In this document: positions 1-6,293 of the stretch, piece after piece
Numbering within the stretch: position 1 is the stretch's first letter
Layout: every line of letters starts with the position of its first letter
Origin: Thermoanaerobaculaceae bacterium
GTDB lineage: Bacteria; Acidobacteriota; UBA4820
Length of the DNA: 11,292 nt
Assembly (NCBI GenBank): GCA_012798145.1
Contig: JAAZNT010000012.1
Coordinates: forward strand, 1-11,292
Direction of reading: 5' to 3'
Notes under the pieces: generated by a model
What the model was told of the DNA's origin: nothing
The model's input: the letters and a program-made list of their open reading frames with translations, nothing else
Databases searched by the model: none
Translations under genes and position numbers: made by a program

Positions 1-19
1 AACAAACGATTAGAGATTG

Positions 20-40
20 ATTAGAGAAAATGGAAGATAA
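20..40 (+). repeat. Left arm of 21-bp perfect inverted repeat
   Basis: This arm is the exact reverse complement of 337-357. Pairing resumes for two more bases beyond one mismatch (17-18 with 359-360). The nine bases GATTAGAGA at 19-27 also occur at 8-16, so the left flank partly duplicates the arm's outer end with an 11-bp period. That flanking copy has no counterpart on the right side. Confidence 0.85.
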
Positions 41-169
41 GTGCACATAGGCGCTGGGGGGTGAGATGCAAGGAAGACGAGGGTGGGCAAACCGGAGGTG
101 AACTTATGTTCATTGAGGATTTGACCCCCGAAGTCTGACGCTGCAGATTACCCCCCACCGCTGGTGCAC
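41..169 (+). ncRNA. Rod-like extended hairpin with tandem G-A mismatches
   Basis: Pairs visible by hand are 41-46/164-169, 51-64/148-161 (one C-C mismatch at 54/158, one G-U at 63/149), 67-70/142-145, 75-78/133-136, 81-84/124-127, 88-91/120-123, 92-93/117-118 and 97-103/108-114, closing on a TTAT loop at 104-107. That is about 44 pairs in a 129-nt rod. Tandem G-A/A-G mismatches sit at 65-66/146-147 and at 95-96/115-116. Such mismatches, with a 3-nt GGG bulge at 85-87, are typical of structured RNA and would be C-T mismatches on the other strand. It does not match SRP RNA (no helix-8 GGAA-type loop) or 6S RNA (no large central bubble) as far as I can tell. Confidence 0.55.
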
Positions 170-204
170 TCGTTTGATGATTTAAAAGAGATTGATGAGC
201 TTTA

Positions 205-322
205 GGCAGGCTGAAAATGGCGAAGCCATTTACAGAAACATAAGAAAAAAGATTCTGCAAAATGAAGTTTTGCGAGAAGATTTTTGATTATGTTTCAGGT
301 TGCCGAAGGCAAACTGCCTGCC
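205..322 (+). other. Cloverleaf-like domain of three hairpins on a closing stem
   Basis: A closing stem (205-211 with 316-322, GGCAGGC/GCCTGCC) encloses three arms. Arm 1 is 215-221/225-231 with a GAA loop. Arm 2 is 235-243/288-296, enclosing a second hairpin of 253-262 with 268-278. Arm 3 is 300-304/308-312, again with a GAA loop. Both GAA loops are closed by C-G. The heptamer GCGAAGC at 220-226 is the well-known, exceptionally stable single-stranded DNA mini-hairpin sequence, so the fold would work in RNA or in single-stranded DNA. It lacks the T-loop and CCA features of a tRNA. Confidence 0.55.
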
Positions 323-336
323 GATTGATAGGTTTA

Positions 337-357
337 TTATCTTCCATTTTCTCTAAT
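337..357 (+). repeat. Right arm of 21-bp perfect inverted repeat
   Basis: This is the exact reverse complement of 20-40. It lies 14 nt after the closing stem of the branched domain. No direct duplication of the sequence left of position 20 is seen immediately to its right, which weakens, but does not exclude, a recent transposition. Confidence 0.85.
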
Positions 358-397
358 AAAAGTCTTTGGAGAAATTTATTCTATTGACAAATTTGGG

Positions 398-422
398 TTT
401 ATTTTTCCACCTCAAAAATAAA
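398..422. repeat. AT-rich 9-bp perfect palindrome, possible operator
   Basis: TTTATTTTT (398-406) and AAAAATAAA (414-422) are perfect inverted copies separated by CCACCTC. The site lies about 115 nt before the export-operon start and just after a TTGACA hexamer (384-389) that lacks a convincing partner -10. It could be a regulator site or a chance AT-rich hairpin; no function can be read from the sequence. Confidence 0.25.
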
Positions 423-441
423 TCTTGCTTCATCATTTAAG

Positions 442-467
442 AAAAGGCGTAGGGCTTCCGCCTTTTT
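442..467 (+). terminator. Candidate intrinsic terminator upstream of the export operon
   Basis: AAAAGGCG (442-449) pairs with CGCCTTTT (459-466) around a 9-nt loop, and the T-run continues to 467. This suits the end of a + strand transcript coming from the structured element. The A-run on the left arm means it could also work on the other strand. It lies 70 nt before the first export gene, so an attenuator in that gene's leader is an alternative. Confidence 0.5.
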
Positions 468-522
468 CACTTTTGCGCTAATTGTTAAACCTTTTCTTTG
501 CAATTTCGTAATACTCTTTTTT

Positions 523-528
523 AGGAGG
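523..528 (+). promoter_or_regulatory. Shine-Dalgarno site AGGAGG of the TolC-like gene
   Basis: A consensus AGGAGG ends 7 nt before the ATG at 536. This decides the start: an in-frame TTG at 530, only one base after the site, would be too close to be used. Confidence 0.85.
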
Positions 529-535
529 TTTGGAA

Positions 536-2071
536 ATGCGAAAGATATGTTCTTTTATGATTTTACTTGTTTTTTCAACAGCGGTGTTTTCACAGAGCGG
601 CGAATTGAAACTTTCTTTAAGCGACGCCCTTTCTTATGCCTTAAAAAACAATTTTGATATAAACATCAGCAAAGTTGATTACAAAATGAGCGAAAATGTT
701 TTGGAAGGGTCTAAAGGGATTTACGACCCGCAGATCACCTTTGACTGGGGTGCTTCCGTCAATAGACAGCCAACCACAAGTTTGCTTCAGGTTGGCGGCT
801 CTGCTTTCACTTTGTATCAGTCAAGGCAGGACAAATACAATTTAGGGCTTTATCAGCTTTCTCCTTGGGGGCAGACATTCTCGCTCAATTTTGCAAATAC
901 AAGAAGCAACACAAATTCACAATATTCTCTTTTCAACCCGACATACTCTTCAAACCTTTCTTTCAATACCTCTGTTCCTCTTTTGAAGGGTTTTGGATAT
1001 ACAAACGCCAACAAAACAATACTTAAAGCGAAACTTGATAGAGAAGCGGCTAATTTCACATTTAAAAAGATGCTGAGAAATTCTCTAATTGATGTTGAAA
1101 GCGCCTATTGGAATCTTGTCTATGCGATAGAACAATATAAAGTTACTCAGCAGGCGCTTGATGTTGCTAAGGAATTTCAAAAAGAGACTTCGGCGAGAAT
1201 TTCTGTGGGAACACTTGCTCCGGTTGAGCAGGTTTCGGCTGACGCCCAAGTCGCCCAAAGAGAAGAGGAGTTAATTTCCGCCGAAAATCTTGTCATAAAT
1301 TCTGAAGACATTCTGAAACTTTTGCTCGGCATAAGGAAAGAGAGCCCCGAATGGAATCAATCGATTTCTCCAACAGATTATCCTTCTGTTGAAAACCGCT
1401 CCTACAATGAAGAGGAAGCAATTTCTGAAGCGGCAAGCAAAAGAGAAGAAATAAAGGAACTTGAATCAAACCTTGAAAAAGCAAAGATTGACACAAAAAC
1501 AGCAAAAATTAATCTTCTTCCTTCATTAAATCTTGAAGGGTCTCTAAGTTACGCCGGGTCTGCCGGTGATTATTACATCAGAGGGAAAAACTATTTTGTT
1601 GACCAGAAATTCAACGACGCATGGGATATGATTACCGGAAGGGATTACAAATCTTGGACGGTTGGTCTTTCTTTTGCATTTCCGATTGGAAACAGATCGC
1701 AGAAATTTGCTTACCAAAATTATAGATTAATGGAAAATGAAGCTGAAATTATGCTTGAAAAAACAAGACAAAGCATAATTAGCGAAGTCAGGAACGCTTT
1801 CAGAAACCTTCTCAACAGCGAAAAGAGAATAAAAGCGGCTGAAGCGAACCTCAAACTTCAGCAGGAAAAACTTCAGTCTGAAAAGAAAAAGTATGACAAC
1901 GGACTTTCAACATCTTTCAATGTTCTTTCTTATCAAAATGATGTGCTTGCCGCGGAAACAACATTGCTGAAGGCAAAAATAGATTATCAACTCGCCGTCG
2001 CTTCCTTTGAAAAAGCGAAGGGAAACTATCTGAACTTCAGGGGAATTGAGTTTGATACCGCTTCAAACTAA
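536..2071 (+). CDS. TolC-family outer-membrane efflux channel
   Basis: This 511-residue protein is an outer-membrane factor that forms the exit duct of a tripartite export system. Residues 1-20 are a signal peptide (basic MRK, hydrophobic core, probable cleavage near FSQ). Two outer-membrane efflux repeats follow, roughly 25-265 and 290-500. The first begins with the typical LSLSDALSYALKNNFDI and contains SVPLLKGFGY (146-155), in the position of the family's strand and turn. The second ends with a heptad-rich helix and the common NGLSTSFNVLSYQNDV (455-470). Long charged helices at 160-265 and 400-500 fit the periplasmic alpha-barrel. The length is slightly above E. coli TolC. It heads the operon, 14 nt before the next gene. 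The family is certain; the exported substrate is unknown. Confidence 0.93.
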   Translation: MRKICSFMILLVFSTAVFSQSGELKLSLSDALSYALKNNFDINISKVDYKMSENVLEGSKGIYDPQITFDWGASVNRQPTTSLLQVGGSAFTLYQSRQDKYNLGLYQLSPWGQTFSLNFANTRSNTNSQYSLFNPTYSSNLSFNTSVPLLKGFGYTNANKTILKAKLDREAANFTFKKMLRNSLIDVESAYWNLVYAIEQYKVTQQALDVAKEFQKETSARISVGTLAPVEQVSADAQVAQREEELISAENLVINSEDILKLLLGIRKESPEWNQSISPTDYPSVENRSYNEEEAISEAASKREEIKELESNLEKAKIDTKTAKINLLPSLNLEGSLSYAGSAGDYYIRGKNYFVDQKFNDAWDMITGRDYKSWTVGLSFAFPIGNRSQKFAYQNYRLMENEAEIMLEKTRQSIISEVRNAFRNLLNSEKRIKAAEANLKLQQEKLQSEKKKYDNGLSTSFNVLSYQNDVLAAETTLLKAKIDYQLAVASFEKAKGNYLNFRGIEFDTASN

Positions 2072-2085
2072 AAAGGGAGAATAAA

Positions 2086-2850
2086 ATGGACGAAGAAAAA
2101 CAAATAGCCGAAACTCCAGTTGAAGTTTCCGAAAAAAAAGAAGTCTGTTTTTGGAAATCGGTCATAGGAGTATTTTTCGAGCCGACGGAAACTTTTCCCA
2201 TTCTTGCCGAAAAGAAATTGTGGGTTCTTTTTCCAATTTGTCTCCTTTTTCTTTCAATGTTTTTATCAACATACATTTTTTTTGAAAGGGTTGACAGAGA
2301 AGCGTTTATGATGGAGCAGTTTAGAAAAAGCAAATTTTCCTCGCAGATGTCTCAAGAGCAAATTGACAAAGCGGTAAGCGATTTTAAGCAGAAAAGCAGT
2401 TTCGCCCAATCAATAATGGTTCCATTCTTTATAATTATTTGGCTTGTTCTCGCTTCTTTGGTTTATTACCTTTCCTTTCTTGCTCTCGGAGGGCTAAACA
2501 CATTTATTCAAACTATGCTTGTTGTCTTCTGGGCTGAACTGACAACATTTTTGGCGCAGGTGATCGCAATTCCTATAATGATGTTTAAGGCGCCAGATGA
2601 ACTTCTAAATCCGCAAGAAATACTTCTTACAAATTTGGGCGCTATTATTGGAAGCGAAAAACTTTCTCCCGCCCTATTCTCTTTGCTTTCGTCGTTTGAT
2701 CTTTTTGCGATTTTGAATCTTGTTCTAATAACTCTGGGGCTTGCGTCAATTTCTAAACTGAGCAAAGGTTTTTCGGCTCTTATAGTTTTTTCTCTCTACG
2801 CCGCAAAAATTGCGTTAAAAACCGCTTGGGTTTATTTTGTCATTCAATAG
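2086..2850 (+). CDS. Yip1-domain polytopic membrane protein
   Basis: This 254-residue inner-membrane protein has a charged cytoplasmic N-terminus (1-22) and about five hydrophobic segments near 46-66, 108-134, 141-167, 203-224 and 228-250. The motif VIGVFFEPTETFPILAEKK (26-44) before the first segment is the usual entry to bacterial Yip1/YIF1-type domains (phenylalanine and proline, then a short helix). A charged helical loop (70-106) separates the first two segments. Bacterial Yip1 proteins have no settled biochemical role. Its place between channel and adaptor genes (14-nt and 9-nt gaps) implies co-expression with the exporter, perhaps in assembly or membrane organisation; that is inference. 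The start is supported by GGGAG 7-11 nt upstream. The Yip1 call rests on topology and the N-terminal motif. Confidence 0.7.
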   Translation: MDEEKQIAETPVEVSEKKEVCFWKSVIGVFFEPTETFPILAEKKLWVLFPICLLFLSMFLSTYIFFERVDREAFMMEQFRKSKFSSQMSQEQIDKAVSDFKQKSSFAQSIMVPFFIIIWLVLASLVYYLSFLALGGLNTFIQTMLVVFWAELTTFLAQVIAIPIMMFKAPDELLNPQEILLTNLGAIIGSEKLSPALFSLLSSFDLFAILNLVLITLGLASISKLSKGFSALIVFSLYAAKIALKTAWVYFVIQ

Positions 2851-2859
2851 GGGGACTTT

Positions 2860-4074
2860 GTGAAGAAAAAGACAATAATTTTCATTGGAATCGCAGTTTT
2901 AATTCTCTTGATTGTCGTAATATCAATAGTGAAAAAATCGGGAAGCGCAATTGAGGTTGAAACAACTAAAGTTGAAAAAGGAGACATTTCCCCGACAGTC
3001 AACGCAGACGGATTGATTGCAGCAAAAGTTGCTGTAAATATTCAGTCTCAGGTTATGGGAGAGATTGTTTCTCTTCCTTTCAAAGAGGGTGATTCTGTAA
3101 AAAAGGGAGACCTTCTTGTTCAGATAAATCCCGACACCTATGAAAGAGATGTCTCTTCCGCAAAAGCGTCTTTGGACGCCGCCCTTGTGGCTCTTGACGA
3201 ATCGGAAGTCAATCTTACACAGAGGAAAAGGGATTATGAAAGGGCGCTTAAACTTCATCAGGAAAAGATTTTTTCAGATGAACAACTTGAAAACGCAAAA
3301 CTTATTTACGATCAAGCAATCTTGCAGAACAAAGAAGCAAAAACAAGAGTGGCTCAGGCGAAAGCAACGCTTGAGAGAGCGAAAGATTACCTTGCAAAAA
3401 CAACTCTGCGTTCTCCCATTGATGGAGTCATAACAACGCTGAACGCCAAAGAGGGAGAAACAGCAATAATGGGAACGATGAATTTTGCTGGGACTGTTAT
3501 TTTAGTTGTTTCTGATCTCTCTGAAATAATCACAGAAGTTCAGGTTGATGAGGCGGATTTTCCCAAGTTGAAAATGGATCAAAAAGCGACAGTCATAATT
3601 GACGCTTTGGGGGGAAAGAAATATGACGGAAAGGTCATTGAAATTGGCGCTTCCGCTCAGCAGTCATCTTCAGGACTTCAGACAAATATCAGGCAGTTCA
3701 AAGTGAAAATTGCAATTACCAATCCCGATAAAGATTTGAAGCCGGGGATGACTACAAGGGTCAAACTTTACGCGGAGCAAAGAACAAATGTTTTAAAAGT
3801 TCCGATTGGTGCGGTTAAATCTGATGTTAAAGATGGCGAACAGCAGTACTACTGCCTTGTCGTTGAAAAGGGAAAAGTAAAAAAATATGAAATTAAGACA
3901 GGGCTTGCAGACGACATAAACATTGAAATAGTATCAGGTCTCAAAGAAGGCGACGAGGTGATAACAGGTCCCTACAGGATATTTAAAACGCTCAAAGAGG
4001 GTGAAAAAGTCAAGACCAAAAAGATGCCGAAGGAATCACAGGGTAAAAGCGAAGTAAAGGTAGAAGTTTCCTAA
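2860..4074 (+). CDS. macA: MacA/HlyD-type periplasmic adaptor (membrane fusion protein)
   Basis: This 404-residue adaptor would connect the MacB-type permease to the TolC-like channel. It starts with GTG, preceded by GGGGA at 2851-2855, 9 nt after the previous stop. Residues 5-24 are an uncleaved hydrophobic N-terminal anchor. The barrel-sandwich (lipoyl-like) domain is split in two halves, about 55-90 (IQSQVMGEIVSLPFKEGDSV) and 180-215 (LRSPIDGVITTLNAKEGE). They flank a coiled-coil hairpin at 93-178 that should meet the channel tip. A beta-barrel (220-300, with NPDKDLKPGMTTRVKL) and a membrane-proximal domain (305-385) follow. The tail is lysine-rich. It overlaps the ATPase gene by one base. 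Order and partners match MacA; the exported substrate cannot be told from sequence. Confidence 0.9.
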   Translation: MKKKTIIFIGIAVLILLIVVISIVKKSGSAIEVETTKVEKGDISPTVNADGLIAAKVAVNIQSQVMGEIVSLPFKEGDSVKKGDLLVQINPDTYERDVSSAKASLDAALVALDESEVNLTQRKRDYERALKLHQEKIFSDEQLENAKLIYDQAILQNKEAKTRVAQAKATLERAKDYLAKTTLRSPIDGVITTLNAKEGETAIMGTMNFAGTVILVVSDLSEIITEVQVDEADFPKLKMDQKATVIIDALGGKKYDGKVIEIGASAQQSSSGLQTNIRQFKVKIAITNPDKDLKPGMTTRVKLYAEQRTNVLKVPIGAVKSDVKDGEQQYYCLVVEKGKVKKYEIKTGLADDINIEIVSGLKEGDEVITGPYRIFKTLKEGEKVKTKKMPKESQGKSEVKVEVS

Positions 4075-4769
4075 TGGCGACGCTTATTGAAGTTCAAAAT
4101 CTTAAAAAAGATTATCCGATGGGAGCGGCGGGTGTTTTCAACGCTCTTAAAGGAGTTGATATCAAAGTTGAAAAAGGTGAGTTTGTTGCGATAATGGGCG
4201 CTTCCGGCTCAGGGAAATCAACTCTTTTACACCTTTTGGGATGTCTTGACACCCCAACTTCAGGAAGCTATCTTCTTGAAGGAACTCCTGTTCACACCCT
4301 TTCTCAAGACGAATTAGCCGAATTGAGAAACAGCAAAATCGGTTTTATTTTTCAAAGTTTCTATCTTTTGCCAAGAGCAAATGTTCTTGAAAATGTCGAA
4401 TTGCCGCTTATTTATGACAAAATTCCACCTTCGGAAAGAAAAAAACGGGCTATGGAAGTTATTTCGTTTCTTCAACTTGAAACACACGCAAAACATCTTC
4501 CCAACCAGCTTTCGGGAGGGCAGAGACAACAGATAGCGATAGCAAGAGCGCTTGTCAACAATCCTTCTTTAATTATGGCTGACGAGCCGACTGGGAACCT
4601 TGACAGTGTTACATCGCAAAGAATTATGGAACTTTTAAAAAAACTAAATGATATGGGAAACACTCTCATTCTTGTAACTCACGAGGCGGATATCGCCGTA
4701 TATGCCAAGCGGCTGGTGAGAATCAAAGACGGCATAATAATTTCAGATGAACCTATAAAGAAGGATTAG
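4074..4769 (+). CDS. MacB/LolD-type ABC transporter ATPase
   Basis: This 231-residue ATPase is of the MacB/LolD class that drives a mechanotransmission permease. All catalytic motifs are intact: Walker A GASGSGKST (42-50), Q-loop Q94 in FIFQSFYLLP, signature LSGGQRQQ (146-153), Walker B LIMADEP (166-172) with catalytic E171, D-loop GNLD (174-177) and switch H203. The GDPTSG-like segment and FQSFYLLPRANVLENVELPL are typical of this class. Its ATG shares its A with the stop of the adaptor gene (TAATG), suggesting translational coupling. It lacks the C-terminal permease domain that is fused in E. coli MacB; the permease is the next gene. Confidence 0.93.
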   Translation: MATLIEVQNLKKDYPMGAAGVFNALKGVDIKVEKGEFVAIMGASGSGKSTLLHLLGCLDTPTSGSYLLEGTPVHTLSQDELAELRNSKIGFIFQSFYLLPRANVLENVELPLIYDKIPPSERKKRAMEVISFLQLETHAKHLPNQLSGGQRQQIAIARALVNNPSLIMADEPTGNLDSVTSQRIMELLKKLNDMGNTLILVTHEADIAVYAKRLVRIKDGIIISDEPIKKD

Positions 4770-4778
4770 GGGAAGAGA

Positions 4779-6059
4779 ATGTCCTCAGCGCAGATAAAAA
4801 AAGAAGAAATATTTGGTTTGTGGGGAACATTCGTCGAGCTTGTTAAAGTTTCTTTAAGAGCGATAATGGGAAGCAAAATGCGCTCTTTCCTCACTGTTCT
4901 CGGAATAATCATCGGTGTTCTTGCTGTGGTGACGGTTCTTTCAATAATTCAGGGAGTATTTGCTTCATTTTTCAAAGAATTTGAAACTATGGGCGCAGAC
5001 ACTATGTTTATAAGACCCAACTATGAAATGTTCAAAAGTCATGTTGAAGGAATAAGAAGACTGAAAATGACTTATGACGACGCTTTATATGTCAAAGAAA
5101 ATGTTCCCGATGTAAAAGATGTTGCCCCATTTCTTATGAGTTCAGATCAAATTTCATACAGAGGAAAGAAGGATTCCACTCAAATAATCGGAACAACTGA
5201 TAGTTACATAACGGTTAATAACCTTGGGCTTGACGAAGGAAGGTTTATATCAAGCGTTGATGTGGCTACGAGAAGAAAAGTTTGTGTAATAGGGGTTGAC
5301 ATAATTGACAAACTTGCTCTTCCCCCGCAATGCATTGGCGAGGAAATACAGATAGGCAGAGGAACATACACTATAATAGGAGTTCAGGAAAAGAAAGGTG
5401 GCTCATTTGGACAGAGCCAAGATGACATAATATACATTCCTCTCACTACTGGTGTTCAGCAATATGGGCAAACAGTTGCCAATCAGGTTTTTATGGTGGT
5501 TCAGGTTAAAGATGTCAAAAAAATGGATGATTCGGTTGACAGAATTTCGACTGCCTTAAGAAGAAAACACGGATTGAAATTCGGGCAGGAAGACGATTTC
5601 AGGATTTTCACTGTTGAACAGGTTAGAAAGATAATTAAACAATTTACATCAATATCCACTCTTGTAGTAACTGCCATTGTATCAATAACTTTGATTGTTG
5701 GTGGAATAGGAATAATGAATATTATGCTTGTGTCTGTGACTGAAAGGACGCGAGAGATTGGAATAAGGATGGCTGTTGGCGCGAAAAGAAGGCATATCCT
5801 TTATCAATTCCTTCTTGAATCTGTGACCCTTTCAACACTTGGCGGAATAATTGGGCTTCTCTCCGGCTGGGGGCTTGCCCATCTTATTGTTTTCATTTTG
5901 AGAAAAAGTGTCTCTGAAACTTTTCCACCTGCTTATGTTCCAATTTGGGTTGTCTTTTTGAGTCTTCTTTTCGCAGCCCTAACGGGCGCTGTTTTTGGCG
6001 TCTATCCCGCTTACAAAGCATCCCGCCTCGACCCGATTGAAGCATTGAGGTACGAATAA
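4779..6059 (+). CDS. MacB-type ABC permease (FtsX family)
   Basis: This 426-residue permease has the MacB topology: TM1 at about 36-60 (FLTVLGIIIGVLAVVTVLS), a large periplasmic domain (61-288), then TM2 (290-315), TM3 (345-372) and TM4 (387-408). The FtsX signature is complete: GGIGIMNIMLVSVTERTREI (308-327), GIRMAVGAKRRHILYQF (328-344) and the closing YPAYKASRLDPIEALRYE (409-426). With the separate ATPase 9 nt upstream it equals a split MacB. It would sit in the inner membrane and pump periplasmic substrate through the adaptor and channel by conformational change, as described for MacB. GGGGAAGAG lies just upstream of the ATG. Substrates in the family include macrolides, peptides, siderophores and virulence factors; none can be assigned here. 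Confidence 0.92.
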   Translation: MSSAQIKKEEIFGLWGTFVELVKVSLRAIMGSKMRSFLTVLGIIIGVLAVVTVLSIIQGVFASFFKEFETMGADTMFIRPNYEMFKSHVEGIRRLKMTYDDALYVKENVPDVKDVAPFLMSSDQISYRGKKDSTQIIGTTDSYITVNNLGLDEGRFISSVDVATRRKVCVIGVDIIDKLALPPQCIGEEIQIGRGTYTIIGVQEKKGGSFGQSQDDIIYIPLTTGVQQYGQTVANQVFMVVQVKDVKKMDDSVDRISTALRRKHGLKFGQEDDFRIFTVEQVRKIIKQFTSISTLVVTAIVSITLIVGGIGIMNIMLVSVTERTREIGIRMAVGAKRRHILYQFLLESVTLSTLGGIIGLLSGWGLAHLIVFILRKSVSETFPPAYVPIWVVFLSLLFAALTGAVFGVYPAYKASRLDPIEALRYE

Positions 6060-6072
6060 CAGGAAAGCACCG

Positions 6073-6105
6073 AAGCCCTTCCCTGACAGCAAAGGAGGGT
6101 TTTTT
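6073..6105 (+). terminator. Probable intrinsic terminator of the export operon
   Basis: GAAGCCCTTCC pairs with GGAGGGTTTT (6076-6078 with 6097-6099, 6081-6082 with 6094-6095, one bulged T, plus G-U and A-U pairs outside), followed by TTTTTT at 6100-6105. It begins 14 nt after the permease stop, the expected place for the end of a five-gene transcript. Confidence 0.6.
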
Positions 6106-6206
6106 AACTTCTTCGCTCCACCCGTTGCTTAAAAAATTATTTCAAAACAAAATGCTTTGCCCTGTTGAAAAACATTCAAAAAATTTGTTGAATATCGGCT
6201 CGTCTA

Positions 6207-6235
6207 TTGACCTTTTTTGCTCGTTGTCTTATTAT
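6207..6235 (+). promoter_or_regulatory. Sigma70-type promoter of the glycine-cleavage operon
   Basis: TTGACC (6207-6212) and TATTAT (6230-6235) are separated by exactly 17 nt; each differs from consensus by one base. Transcription should start near 6242, about 52 nt before gcvT. Upstream at 6174-6179/6188-6193 is a small inverted repeat (ATTCAA/TTGAAT) that could bind a regulator; this is only a suggestion. Confidence 0.7.
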
Positions 6236-6242
6236 AAGGACT

Positions 6243-6272
6243 AAAAATTGGGGCGGTTGCCCACAATTTTTT
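6243..6272 (+). promoter_or_regulatory. Leader hairpin of the gcv mRNA
   Basis: AAAAATTG plus GGGC (6243-6254) pairs with GCCC plus CAATTTTT (6259-6262 and 6264-6271), with a GGTT loop and one bulged A, giving 12 pairs followed by T. It looks like an intrinsic terminator, but it would begin within one or two bases of the predicted transcript start. A 5'-terminal, mRNA-protecting stem is at least as likely as an attenuator. It ends 8 nt before the Shine-Dalgarno site, so it may also affect translation. Confidence 0.5.
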
Positions 6273-6293
6273 ATAATGCAAAGGGGGATACAG

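Larger units (their letters stand above)
20..357 (+). ncRNA. Inverted-repeat-bounded structured element (candidate multidomain ncRNA or MITE-like element)
   Basis: A 338-bp block is closed by a perfect 21-bp inverted repeat (20-40 pairs with 337-357). Within it a rod-like hairpin (41-169) starts on the base after the left arm, followed by a linker (170-204), a branched domain (205-322) and a short linker (323-336). The nesting is fully compatible with one folded RNA whose closing stem is the inverted repeat. G-U wobbles at 63/149, 97/114 and 98/113, and tandem G-A mismatches, favour the + strand as the RNA. I recognise no known RNA family and see no transposase. No target-site duplication is obvious next to the arms. 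Alternatives are a non-autonomous transposon with terminal inverted repeats, or a repeat mobilised by a hairpin-recognising enzyme. The structure is seen directly; the RNA role is inferred. Confidence 0.5.

Noticed and set aside
41..169. SRP RNA or 6S RNA
   Set aside because: The terminal loop is TTAT with no SRP helix-8 motif, and there is no large central bubble as in 6S RNA.
21..260. 79-codon - strand reading frame across the left part of the structured element
   Set aside because: It starts with TTG, has no recognisable domain, lies wholly within base-paired repeats and ends exactly in the inverted-repeat arm. The structure explains the sequence better.
205..322. tRNA or tmRNA gene
   Set aside because: It is cloverleaf-like in outline, but lacks the T-loop sequence, the correct arm sizes and an acceptor end.
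384..389. Perfect TTGACA as a promoter for the export operon
   Set aside because: No acceptable -10 hexamer lies 16-18 nt downstream (CCACCT at 17 nt). I could not identify a reliable promoter for this operon.
6272..6277. Perfect TATAAT just before gcvT
   Set aside because: The only -35 candidate (TTGGGG) is weak, and a start about 7 nt later would leave almost no leader and cut into the ribosome site. It is probably chance in the T-rich end of the hairpin.
6207..6293. Longer gcvT start giving 29 extra residues
   Set aside because: It would begin inside the predicted promoter, the extra residues do not resemble GcvT, and the ATG at 6294 has a good ribosome site.
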